A program made the position numbers and the translations under genes. A stretch of DNA of 10,992 nucleotides from an uncultured Clostridia bacterium (lineage in GTDB: Bacteria > Bacillota_A > Clostridia > Oscillospirales > Oscillospiraceae): contig CAMGMW010000023.1 of assembly GCA_946059285.1 (NCBI GenBank), positions 1 to 10,992 on the forward strand, given 5' to 3'. Positions 1-6,614 of the stretch are shown in pieces (positions within the stretch are counted from its first letter, which is position 1; each line of letters opens with the position of its first letter). Under the pieces are notes generated by a model, which was given only the letters and a program-made list of their open reading frames with translations, did no database searches and was not told the origin of the DNA.

Positions 1-25
1 ATTGCGATCTCCGACTGCTGTTATG

Positions 26-173
26 TTATACTGGTTGTTCTTGATAAAAAGCCGCTTTTTATAGCGCCGCAGGCGCGTTAAGAACTTATGAGACGCCTTT
101 TGCGGCAAAAGGCAAGGCAAACTACGGCGCCTTTCTGATAAAAGTGAAAGAGTTTGATCAGAAAATAGTATTA
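26..173. repeat. Structured dispersed repeat, copy 1 (MITE/REP-like)
   Basis: This is the first of two related copies; the other is at 2030-2192. Both share the same order of blocks: an outer stem of GTTCTTGA (37-44) with TTAAGAAC (78-85), enclosing a hairpin AAAAAGC/GCTTTTT (46-60) and a hairpin GCGCC/GGCGC (64-76). A hairpin GCCTTTTG/CAAAAGGC (95-113) and a terminal hairpin TTTCTGAT/ATCAGAAA (132-164) follow. The edges resemble inverted repeats (TTATACT on the left, TAATACT read inward from the right). The right edge touches or includes the stop codon of the ABC permease gene. The hairpins could also work as a transcription terminator for that operon. Repeat status is seen directly; a mobile origin is inference. 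Confidence 0.75.
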
Positions 174-926
174 CACTCCCTGCTGCTTTTTTCTGCGGCA
201 GGAAAACGCAAGGATTGCCGCTGCCATCAGCACGGCGGCCCAAACAAGCACGATCCACAGCTTCTCCATGATCTCGCTGTAGCTGCCGCTCAGCGCTGCA
301 CGCCCCGCATCGACCGCGTTGGCAAACGGCAGAAAATACGCCGCCTTTTTAAATGCACCGCCCACCAGATCCAGAGAAAACCATGTACCGGACAGCCATG
401 CGGAGACGTTGGTCAGCAAAGCACCGCAGATACCGCCTACGGCCTTATCGCTGAACAGACTGCCGCAGAGCATCCCCAGCGCAATATTCACCAACGCGAT
501 GGGAAGAGATACAGCAATGCAGAGGAAAATATTCCAGGAGAACTTCAGCCCCAGCAGCATTGCCGCGCCGAAACAGACCAGCATCTGCCCGATCGCGATG
601 GGAAGCAGCGGAAGCGCATAGCCGAAGATAAATTCGCTGCCCCGAATGGGTGAGACATACAGCCGCAGAAGAAAGGATGTAGAGCGGTCCTTGGAAATGA
701 GCATCGCGGAAAACAGGGCAATAAAGCTCAGACCGAACACAGCGATGCCCGGCGTCAGCTTCTCCAGTGCAAACAGTGTCATTCCTGCCTCCTGCGGAAT
801 ACTTCGGTTGATAAAATGCAGTAAAAGCAGGATCACCAGCGGAAAGCCAAGACCAAACAGGACGCTCAGGGGGTCACGCAGGATCTCTTTTGCATTTCTC
901 GAAGTAAACAGCATGGTTCTTTTCAC
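171..926 (-). CDS. ABC-2 type transporter permease
   Basis: This 251-residue membrane protein is the translocation subunit of an ABC exporter paired with the ATPase encoded just upstream. About six hydrophobic segments are visible, near residues 20-38, 58-77, 99-121, 131-153, 162-184 and 222-242. The stretch after the second segment (KDRSTSFLLRLYVSPIRGSE, about 79-98) is the cytosolic region typical of ABC2_membrane proteins. The C-terminus is short and basic (CRRKKQQ). Translation most likely starts at a GTG (924-926) that overlaps the ATPase stop codon as GTGA, with a GGAGG nine bases upstream; the ATG four codons later is worse placed. The substrate cannot be read from sequence. ABC-2 systems of this layout often export drugs, lipids or peptides. 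The stop codon lies at the edge of a dispersed repeat, so the natural C-terminus may have been altered. Confidence 0.88.
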   Translation of the reverse strand: MKRTMLFTSRNAKEILRDPLSVLFGLGFPLVILLLLHFINRSIPQEAGMTLFALEKLTPGIAVFGLSFIALFSAMLISKDRSTSFLLRLYVSPIRGSEFIFGYALPLLPIAIGQMLVCFGAAMLLGLKFSWNIFLCIAVSLPIALVNIALGMLCGSLFSDKAVGGICGALLTNVSAWLSGTWFSLDLVGGAFKKAAYFLPFANAVDAGRAALSGSYSEIMEKLWIVLVWAAVLMAAAILAFSCRRKKQQGV

Positions 927-1651
927 TGCATTTCACCTCCTGCCAGACAAATAAAAGCCTCTTCAAAATCGGTTTTTCCTGCCGCTGCCAACAGCTCCGG
1001 CACCGTACCGCAAATGCGGAGCTTACCGTTTGCCATGATACCGATCCGGTCGGAAAGCGACGCTGCCTCTTCCATATAATGGGTGGTCAGAATGATGGTG
1101 ATTTTTCCTTTCAGACCGCGTATGATGCTCCAAAGCTCACGCCGTGCCAAAACATCCAACCCAAGCGTCGGCTCATCCAAAAACAGAATCTCCGGCTTTG
1201 AAATCAGCGCCATCGCAATGGAAAGACGCCGCTGCCAGCCGCCCGAGAGCGTCTTTGCGCGGCTCTTTTCCACCTCCTGCAGGTGAAATTCCCCGATCAT
1301 CTCCGTCGCCTTTTTCTTTGCCTCCCTGCGGGATGCGCCGTAAACACCTGCCAGCAGCTCCAGATTTTCCCGCACGGTCAGGTTCTGTGCGACCGCGGTC
1401 TCCTGCGGTGATACATTCGTCCGCTGCTTAATCTCCTGTGACTGCGCCGACAGACTCCATCCCAGCAGCTCCGCCTCTCCGGAGGTCGGCTCTAATAACG
1501 TGGAGAGCATTTTGATGGTTGTGGTTTTGCCCGCGCCGTTGACGCCCAGAAGCGCAAACAGCTCGCCCTGTTCCACAGTGAGATCCAGTCCGTCTACAGC
1601 GGTTTTCTCACCGTACCGTTTGGTCAGCCCCCGTGTTTTGATTGCGTTCAT
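923..1651 (-). CDS. ABC transporter ATP-binding protein
   Basis: This is a complete 242-residue nucleotide-binding domain that hydrolyses ATP to drive the partner permease. Visible motifs are Walker A GVNGAGKT (36-43), the Q-loop glutamine in SPQE (about 83), the signature LSGGW (135-139, with W where Q is commonest), Walker B ILFLDE (155-160), the D-loop LGLD (163-166) and the switch histidine in TTHYMEE (191). It resembles the DrrA/CcmA-like ATPases that pair with ABC-2 permeases. The ATG overlaps the stop of the AbrB-like gene as ATGA and is preceded by GGGAGG at good spacing. The 3' end overlaps the permease start, so the three genes are probably translationally coupled on one transcript. 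The transported substrate is unknown. Confidence 0.93.
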   Translation of the reverse strand: MNAIKTRGLTKRYGEKTAVDGLDLTVEQGELFALLGVNGAGKTTTIKMLSTLLEPTSGEAELLGWSLSAQSQEIKQRTNVSPQETAVAQNLTVRENLELLAGVYGASRREAKKKATEMIGEFHLQEVEKSRAKTLSGGWQRRLSIAMALISKPEILFLDEPTLGLDVLARRELWSIIRGLKGKITIILTTHYMEEAASLSDRIGIMANGKLRICGTVPELLAAAGKTDFEEAFICLAGGEMQ

Positions 1652-1875
1652 TTTGAGCCTCCCTGGATTACTGAGGAAATCTGTCTCAGGATTTCCGCAG
1701 CCTGCTTTGGATGCGGAATGGCGATTCCCTGCGTTTCATCCGCAAGCAGAAGCAGCGAGCTGCCCGGTTCGATCCCGAATTGTTCCCGCACCTCTGCGGG
1801 AATCACGATCTGTCCTTTGGCGCCGACCTTTACCGTTGCCATGAACTTCCCGGAAGGAAAGGTTGGAACACTCAT
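1648..1875 (-). CDS. AbrB/MazE/SpoVT-family DNA-binding regulator
   Basis: This small protein of 75 residues carries one swapped-hairpin AbrB domain (about residues 13-46). Its characteristic core is VKVGAKGQIVIPAEVREQFG, followed by IEPGSSLLLLAD. Members of this family dimerise and bind AT-rich or palindromic DNA. It is the first gene of the ABC transporter operon and overlaps the ATPase gene by 4 bases. An AAGGAGG seven bases before the ATG supports this start. The tail beyond residue 47 is mostly helical-looking and could mediate oligomerisation. A perfect palindrome lies between its promoter and ribosome binding site, so autorepression of the operon is the natural model (inference). It could instead be an antitoxin-like MazE protein, but no toxin gene is adjacent. 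Confidence 0.88.
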   Translation of the reverse strand: MSVPTFPSGKFMATVKVGAKGQIVIPAEVREQFGIEPGSSLLLLADETQGIAIPHPKQAAEILRQISSVIQGGSK

Positions 1876-1890
1876 ATTTCATCCTCCTTG

Positions 1891-1913
1891 TTATACAAGT
1901 ATAACTTGTATAA
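1891..1913 (-). promoter_or_regulatory. Palindromic operator candidate for the AbrB-ABC operon
   Basis: TTATACAAGT and ACTTGTATAA form perfect 10-bp arms around a 3-base centre (ATA). The site begins close to the expected transcription start downstream of the -10 box and ends just before the AAGGAGG of the regulator gene. A protein bound here would block initiation or early elongation, and the palindrome in RNA could also hide the ribosome binding site. The operator role, and binding by the product of the first operon gene, are inferred from position and symmetry. Confidence 0.65.
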
Positions 1914-1916
1914 ATA

Positions 1917-1944
1917 ATTATACTACCGGTTTAAAAAAAGTCAA
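1917..1944 (-). promoter_or_regulatory. Sigma-A-type promoter of the AbrB-ABC operon
   Basis: Read on the minus strand, TTGACT (1939-1944) and a perfect TATAAT (1917-1922) are separated by 16 bases. The start point would fall near 1910, inside the palindrome. The -35 box lies in the downstream arm and T-run of the terminator at 1933-1967. Confidence 0.75.
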
Positions 1945-1967
1945 GAGGGCATTCCTCCTGACTTTTT
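1933..1967 (-). terminator. Rho-independent terminator downstream of the serpin genes
   Basis: AAAAAGTCA (1935-1943) pairs with TGACTTTTT (1959-1967), and the stem continues through AGAGG/CCTCC with one mismatch around a 5-base loop. On the minus strand the hairpin is followed by seven T. It would end transcripts arriving from the serpin genes after they cross the repeat at 2030-2192. A T-run is also present on the plus strand, so it may act both ways. Its sequence overlaps the -35 box of the next operon. Confidence 0.7.
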
Positions 1968-2029
1968 CACAATGATATCCAATGAAACGCGGATGTTTTC
2001 GAACGGCTGCTTTTCATTGCAGGTCAGTA

Positions 2030-2192
2030 TTATACTCTGGTTCTTGATAAAAAGCAGCTTTTTATAGCGCCGCAGGCGCGTCAAGAACTTATGAGACGGC
2101 TTTTCGGCGGTCTGCCGCAAAAGGGCGACGCAAACTGCGGCACCTTTCTGATAAAAATAAAAATGAAAGATGTTTATCAGAAAATAGTATCA
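2030..2192. repeat. Structured dispersed repeat, copy 2 (MITE/REP-like)
   Basis: This is the second copy of the element at 26-173, with the same order of hairpins. The outer stem here is a perfect GTTCTTGA/TCAAGAAC, where copy 1 has one G-T pair. AAAAAGC/GCTTTTT and GCGCC/GGCGC are retained. The third hairpin is different and longer (CTTTT-CGGC with GCCG-AAAAG around GGTCT). The terminal hairpin is extended to 11 bp (2145-2155 with 2173-2183). Substitutions that keep pairing suggest the folded form matters. The right edge (AGTATCA) lies 2 bases from the serpin stop codon, in the same relation to the upstream minus-strand gene as copy 1. Confidence 0.75.
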
Positions 2193-2194
2193 GA

Positions 2195-3442
2195 TCATTC
2201 TGCGGCGTCGATGTTGTTCATCACGCCGAGAAACAGAAACATATTCTGCTCGTTGTCATAGATCCCGCAGACAAAGGGACGGTCGAGGTAAACCGTCTTT
2301 GGTTCCTCTGCCAGTGCGCAGGTAAATTTCATTTCTACCGCAGTCGCCGCCGCTGCCTCTGTGCCGCTTTCATCCACGCAAAGCCATGTTTTATGAAGAA
2401 CATCGCTGATTTGCAGCGGCAGCGCGCTGATACGGGAAAAATCGGCGTTCTTCGAAAGCGCATCCGGCATGCCCATTGCCGCAAGCGCATTTCTCAGACG
2501 TGCGTTGTAATCTGCGGTGAACTTCGGCAGGGTCGCGATAACCTCGCAGTTTTTTCCCTCCGAGACACATTGCAGGAGTGCGGCGCCATCCAGAGAGGAA
2601 AGATACTCCTCCACGGAAATGCCCTCGTTCGGCAGCAGGGCAATAAAGCTATAGCGTCCGTTCCTGTAGTCCTTGCGGAAGCCGGTCGCCTGCGTGTCCT
2701 CCAAATAGATGCTTTCCGTAGAGTGCATCATTTCTACCGTTGTCGTCCCGCCTGCGCCGTGGAATTCACCCTTTTCGATCTGAGATTCTTTATATGGACT
2801 CTCCCACTCGGCGTCAAAGGTAAGGACGTTAACGAGGTACATCATGGTCAGCGGATCAATCTCTTCAATGATTTTCTCAATGCGCTCTTTCGTATGCGAC
2901 CTAACCCACGTATTGATGTCCTCCCCGGTCTGCTTGTCGAAGGATGCTGTAAAGGCGTCCGCGCCGTAGTAGTCGGCATTGGTTTGCAAAAAACCTTCTT
3001 TCGGCGAGAAGTTTTCCATATTTCGGATCCAGATGGAATTTGCTGACACCAATTCCGCTCCCTCGTTTTTCCGGCAAGTGTATAAGCAGGCGTTGAGCTC
3101 CTCTATCGGCAGACCGAACACCTGTTCCATCTGCTCAAGCGTCTCGCCGTCCGCGCCATTGGCGGTCATGGCAAGGGCGGTCAGAACGGAGTAGGGAGAA
3201 AGCATCGTGTTTTTGCCGTCCGCATGGGAGTTTTGCAAAAGCTGCACGGCAAATTCGGTTGTTGCCACGGAAAAGCTGCTGCTGCATTCGCGTGCTTCGA
3301 CCGGCTGCGACGTGATTCCCTTCATTAGGTCCTCGCTGTCCGCTGCCAGTGCAGGCGGAACAGCAGCGCAGTCACACAGCTGCAGTGCAAGTGCCACGAG
3401 AACCAGCAGACAGCCGCTAAGCTTTAATATTTTCATCATCAT
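2195..3442 (-). CDS. Secreted serpin (serine protease inhibitor), second of a tandem pair
   Basis: This is a full-length serpin of 415 residues, a suicide inhibitor that traps serine or cysteine proteases by loop insertion. Family landmarks are NTMLSPYSVLTALAM (78-92), NSIWIR (135-140), the breach-strand region VNVLTFDAEWESPY (204-217), FIALLPNE (266-273), LPKFTADY (305-312) and the hinge ESGTEAAAAT (358-367). The PROSITE-type signature YLDRPFVCGI is at about 385-394. Counting from the hinge puts P1 near Thr374 and P1' at Cys375, uncertain by one or two residues. An N-terminal hydrophobic signal ends in LCDC, a poor lipobox because Asp precedes the Cys; ALA-AD (31-35) is a plausible type I site. 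The ATG at 3442 has GGAGG five bases upstream, though two further ATGs follow at once. It lies 13 bp after the paralogous serpin gene, so the two are probably one operon. Confidence 0.93.
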   Translation of the reverse strand: MMMKILKLSGCLLVLVALALQLCDCAAVPPALAADSEDLMKGITSQPVEARECSSSFSVATTEFAVQLLQNSHADGKNTMLSPYSVLTALAMTANGADGETLEQMEQVFGLPIEELNACLYTCRKNEGAELVSANSIWIRNMENFSPKEGFLQTNADYYGADAFTASFDKQTGEDINTWVRSHTKERIEKIIEEIDPLTMMYLVNVLTFDAEWESPYKESQIEKGEFHGAGGTTTVEMMHSTESIYLEDTQATGFRKDYRNGRYSFIALLPNEGISVEEYLSSLDGAALLQCVSEGKNCEVIATLPKFTADYNARLRNALAAMGMPDALSKNADFSRISALPLQISDVLHKTWLCVDESGTEAAAATAVEMKFTCALAEEPKTVYLDRPFVCGIYDNEQNMFLFLGVMNNIDAAE

Positions 3443-3455
3443 TATCCCCTCCGGA

Positions 3456-4688
3456 CTATGTTTCCGCCTGTTCCGCCTCGTTGACTATGCCGAGGAACAG
3501 GAACGTGCGCTCTTCGTTGTCATAGATCCCGCAGACGAACGGGCGGTCAATGCAGACAACCTTTGGAGGCTCCGGTTTCTCTGCCGATGTCGGCACCGCC
3601 TCAACGACTGTCGCTGCGGCGGCTTCCGTCCCCTTTTCATCGACACAGATCCAGGTTTTCTGCGCCACGCAGGAAATATGCATCGGTGTTTCGCTCATGC
3701 GGGAAAAATCCGCGTCATTTGTAAAAGCAAGCTCCATACCCATGGTCTGAAGCGCATCGGTCAGATCCGCACGGTAATTCAGCGTGAATTTCGGCATGGT
3801 CGCAGTAACTGCACAGTATTGCTCATTTTCGGTATACCGCAGGAGCGCTTTCCCGTCCAATGACGCGAGATATTCCTCCACAGAAATATCCTCGTTCGGC
3901 AGCAGGGCGATAAAGCTGTAGCGCCCGCCGTCATAGTTCTTACGGAAGCCGATTGCTCTTGCATCCTCCAAATAATAATGCTCGGAGGAGTGCAGCAGCT
4001 CCGCGGTGACGGTCCCGTTTGCACCGTGGAATTCTCCCTCGCGGAGCTGATCATCCGTGTAGGGTTCCTCCCAGTCAGCAAGAAAGGTGAGGGCATTGAT
4101 GAGGTACATCGATGCATCCTCCGGGATCGTTTGGAGAATGCTTTTGATTCGATCCCTCGTGTGTTCCGCGACCCAGGTATTGATTTCTGTGACCGTCCCG
4201 TCATCAAACGGTGCCGTGTAGACATCCGCGCCGTAGTAGTTGGCGTTGGTCTGCAGAAACGTCTCATAAACAGAGAAATCCTCCGCATCCCGCATCCAAA
4301 TGGAGTTAGCGGCGGTCAGCTCCTTTCCTTCGTTTTGCAAACCGGTGTACAGATAGGCGTTTAGCTCCTCCATCGGCAGACCGAACACCTGCTCCATCTG
4401 CTTGAGCGTCTCGCCGTCCGCGCCGTTGGCGGTCATGGCAAGGGCAGGCAGCGCGGAATAGGGTGATAGCATCGTGTTTTCGCCGTCAACATGGGTATTG
4501 TTCAGAAGCTTCACGGCGAATGAGGCCATTGCGTCGGAAAACGCCGCGTCGCTCTCACGTCCCTCCACGACCTGCGCCGTGATGTCCTGCATCAGATTCT
4601 CTCCACCCATCGCGGAAACACGGGACACACACGCACAGAGCTGTGCCGTTATGACCATCAACAAAAGCACGCATAAGAGTTTCTTCAT
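3456..4688 (-). CDS. Serpin with lipoprotein-like signal, first of a tandem pair
   Basis: This 410-residue serpin is paralogous to the gene immediately downstream. Landmarks are NTMLSPYSALPALAM (71-85), NSIWMRD (128-134), INALTFLADWEEPY (197-210), FIALLPNE (259-266), MPKFTLNY (298-305), the hinge EKGTEAAAAT (351-360) and the signature CIDRPFVCGI (379-388). Hinge counting places P1 near Thr367 (P4-P1' A-V-P-T-S), followed by a Pro/Glu/Lys-rich stretch. The N-terminus is MKKLLCVLLL, then a hydrophobic run and LCAC (17-20), a credible lipobox with lipidation at Cys20; VSA-M is a type I alternative. The reading frame extends 56 codons upstream, but the ATG at 4688 has AAAGGAGGG before it and begins the signal peptide, while the longer version runs into the upstream terminator. 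Targets are unknown; gut Eubacterium serpins (siropins) are reported to inhibit neutrophil proteases. Confidence 0.93.
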   Translation of the reverse strand: MKKLLCVLLLMVITAQLCACVSRVSAMGGENLMQDITAQVVEGRESDAAFSDAMASFAVKLLNNTHVDGENTMLSPYSALPALAMTANGADGETLKQMEQVFGLPMEELNAYLYTGLQNEGKELTAANSIWMRDAEDFSVYETFLQTNANYYGADVYTAPFDDGTVTEINTWVAEHTRDRIKSILQTIPEDASMYLINALTFLADWEEPYTDDQLREGEFHGANGTVTAELLHSSEHYYLEDARAIGFRKNYDGGRYSFIALLPNEDISVEEYLASLDGKALLRYTENEQYCAVTATMPKFTLNYRADLTDALQTMGMELAFTNDADFSRMSETPMHISCVAQKTWICVDEKGTEAAAATVVEAVPTSAEKPEPPKVVCIDRPFVCGIYDNEERTFLFLGIVNEAEQAET

Positions 4689-4771
4689 GTGCCGTTTTCC
4701 CTCCTTTGCTTCATTCATCCATTCAGACGAAAGCGCCGATAAAAAGTTCCAGAACCATGGTCCGCTTTCCC

Positions 4772-4811
4772 AAAAAACTGCGCACGGGCACGTCGCAAGA
4801 CGTGCCCGTGC
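4772..4811 (-). terminator. Strong Rho-independent terminator after the SLH/glycosidase gene
   Basis: A perfect 13-bp GC-rich stem (4782-4794 with 4799-4811) closes a 4-base loop. On the minus strand it is followed by GCAG and six T (4772-4777). It lies about 35 bases past the stop codon of the SLH gene and upstream of the serpin pair. The serpins therefore need their own promoter in 4689-4771 or depend on readthrough; no convincing promoter boxes were found there. Confidence 0.9.
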
Positions 4812-4845
4812 TGAGACTTTCAAAGAGAATCCGCGCAACCAAGAA

Positions 4846-6528
4846 TCACTCCGCAAAAAACAGCAGCATATTGTTCATTTCTCTGCCCGCCGGAATGATA
4901 CATTTTCCGTCCACATACAGTGCGCACGATGCGCCGCCGTCCAGATTCATCGCCGTTTGGCAGCCCAGTCCGAGCATAACCTGTGAGAGCTTCTGGAGCG
5001 TGCAGCTTGTGGAAGCGATTACCACCGTGCCGTCCGCCTTGACGCCGATTGCCATTCGTGCGCTGGAGCCGGAGACGATTTTCGCCTCTGTAAAGCCCTC
5101 CTGATTATAGGTCGTCGTGTTACCGTAGGCTGCGCCGTTCTTGACCACAGTCGGACCGCAGCTCAGCGCTGTGACGATGTCCTGCGTGGAAGCACCGCTA
5201 TAGGTGATCGTGCGTTCGAGCTTGTCGCCGACCTCACAGTTGTCAAAAAAGTTCGGCCATTCACCGCGAATAACACGTTCAAAAATGACATAGCCCTTTT
5301 CTGGGATCGGTACATTCGCAGTTGCCTGCTTATAGACCTTTGTCACAATGCCGTTTTCATCCACAATCGCCGCCCGCGCCACAGTGCCCGGGACTGTCGT
5401 GCCAAACAGCCGCGTGTAGATCATGCGGGTGCCGTCCGTTGCACTGACGTTGAAGTTGCAACCAACATTTTCAAACGTGGCGATTGTCTTATCGCCCTTG
5501 ACCAGAGATACGTTCTGGCGGATCGAGAAAAACTCGATGGATGCCTTTCCGTTTTTATCCACGACGAATACAGGCTTGTAGGGCGTGTGCGCATTGTCGA
5601 TGCGAAGGACCTCGCCCTGGTTGATCAGCATGGAGAAGGTCGTCAGGTCGGTATAGGAATTGAAGAACGCGCCGTCGACCGCGATATAGGCGCCGGTACG
5701 CGCAACGATGCTCGCCGCGCTTTCGGTATTGTAGAGTTGATTGTCTGCAAGGACAACACCGGAGGTATAGCCCTTGGTAGGATCAAATTCGATTCCCTTT
5801 ACACTGACACCGGCTACCGTTTTTTCGAAATAGGTCGGTGCAACGAACGCAGGCTTCGGAAGCTCGTCCTTCGGAATCGGATTGATCTTCAGCAGCTTGC
5901 AGAACAGTGTGACTGCCTCGGCGCGTGTCATCTTATTCTGCGGTTTGAAGCTGCCGTCCGGATAACCGCCGATCACACCGCCTGTCTGGCACAGATAGAC
6001 GCTCGGTTTCGCCCAACCTCCGATGGCAGTATCATCGGTGAAGAGCTTTTTTTCTAAGGTGGGAGTAATCCGGATTTTCTCAAACTGTTCGGCAAAGCGC
6101 GCCACGAGAGTCGCGACCTCCTGACGGGTGATCGGCGCATTGGGCTTGAACGTGCCGTCCGGATAGCCTTTGAGCAGTCCGCGTTCCGTACACCAGTAAA
6201 CATACGGCGCGTACCATTGTTTTTCCCCGACATCGCTGAACAGCACCTCCGGCTGCACGGTGCCCATTTCCTCCTCCGTGACGACCGCACTCACCATCAG
6301 CTTGACCAGCTCTGCGCGGGTCAGGGAACGCTGCGGAGCAAATGTTGTCGCGGTGATGCCGTTCACCAGCCCTTCTCTGGCAAGGGCATACACATAGCCG
6401 GCGTACCAACTGCTGTTATTTACATCCGAAAAAATCTGTTCCTCCGCTGCAAGAGCGGTTGTCGGGAGCATTCCGCAAAGCATCGCAAGGAGTAGAAGGA
6501 ATGCCAGAATTTTCTTTTTCATCATCAT
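4846..6528 (-). CDS. SLH-domain cell-surface protein with NAGPA-type phosphodiester glycosidase domain
   Basis: This exported protein is about 560 residues long. A signal peptide (KKK plus a hydrophobic core) ends near TTALAA-EE (about 28). Three S-layer homology repeats follow at about 32-82, 97-149 and 162-213, each with the F-S/T-D opening and a GYPDG-type or TR-E motif; they anchor proteins to pyruvylated secondary wall polymer. The C-terminal half (about 235-560) matches the phosphodiester glycosidase family (NAGPA/DUF2233, PF09992): AVDGAFFNS (283-291), ALSCGPTVVKNG (454-465), SSARMAIGVKADG (488-500) and MNLDGGASCALYVDG (527-541). Such enzymes cleave sugar-1-phosphodiesters; in bacteria the substrate is probably a wall or exopolysaccharide (inference). 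Three consecutive ATGs (6528, 6525, 6522) follow GAGAGGG; the second or third has the better spacing. The frame continues to 6603, but that part crosses the likely promoter. Confidence 0.92.
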   Translation of the reverse strand: MMMKKKILAFLLLLAMLCGMLPTTALAAEEQIFSDVNNSSWYAGYVYALAREGLVNGITATTFAPQRSLTRAELVKLMVSAVVTEEEMGTVQPEVLFSDVGEKQWYAPYVYWCTERGLLKGYPDGTFKPNAPITRQEVATLVARFAEQFEKIRITPTLEKKLFTDDTAIGGWAKPSVYLCQTGGVIGGYPDGSFKPQNKMTRAEAVTLFCKLLKINPIPKDELPKPAFVAPTYFEKTVAGVSVKGIEFDPTKGYTSGVVLADNQLYNTESAASIVARTGAYIAVDGAFFNSYTDLTTFSMLINQGEVLRIDNAHTPYKPVFVVDKNGKASIEFFSIRQNVSLVKGDKTIATFENVGCNFNVSATDGTRMIYTRLFGTTVPGTVARAAIVDENGIVTKVYKQATANVPIPEKGYVIFERVIRGEWPNFFDNCEVGDKLERTITYSGASTQDIVTALSCGPTVVKNGAAYGNTTTYNQEGFTEAKIVSGSSARMAIGVKADGTVVIASTSCTLQKLSQVMLGLGCQTAMNLDGGASCALYVDGKCIIPAGREMNNMLLFFAE

Positions 6529-6574
6529 AACCCTCTCTGTTTTTTTACGGCGCCTGCCGCAGGTTTCTATCTTC

Positions 6575-6603
6575 ATCATACCGCATTGTGCCGCAAAAGG
6601 CAA
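6575..6603 (-). promoter_or_regulatory. Probable promoter of the SLH/glycosidase gene
   Basis: On the minus strand TTGCCT (6598-6603) and TATGAT (6575-6580) are 17 bases apart, giving 4 of 6 and 5 of 6 matches to the sigma-A consensus. The start point would be near 6568, leaving a leader of about 40 bases. It excludes use of the upstream in-frame ATG at 6603. Confidence 0.55.
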
Positions 6604-6614
6604 GCCTGAGAATT

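Noticed and set aside
144..653. Long plus-strand open frame opposite the ABC permease
   Set aside because: It is rich in Gln, His and Arg with no recognisable domain, has no clear ribosome binding site, and lies wholly antisense to a clear membrane protein gene.
1648..1875. AbrB-fold protein as a MazE-type antitoxin
   Set aside because: No toxin-like gene is adjacent; the tight coupling is to ABC transporter genes, so an operon regulator is the simpler reading.
26..2192. The pair of repeats as a composite transposon or CRISPR-like array
   Set aside because: There are only two copies about 2 kb apart, with no spacers and no transposase between them; the genes between form an ordinary operon with its own promoter.
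2393..3046. Plus-strand open frame of 217 codons opposite the second serpin gene
   Set aside because: It is antisense to a well-supported serpin, has low-complexity Arg/His-rich composition and shows no family motif. The similar antisense frame at 3207-3863 was rejected for the same reason.
4689..4856. N-terminal extension of the first serpin by 56 codons
   Set aside because: The extension crosses the terminator hairpin and would bury the signal peptide; the ATG at 4688 has a strong ribosome binding site.
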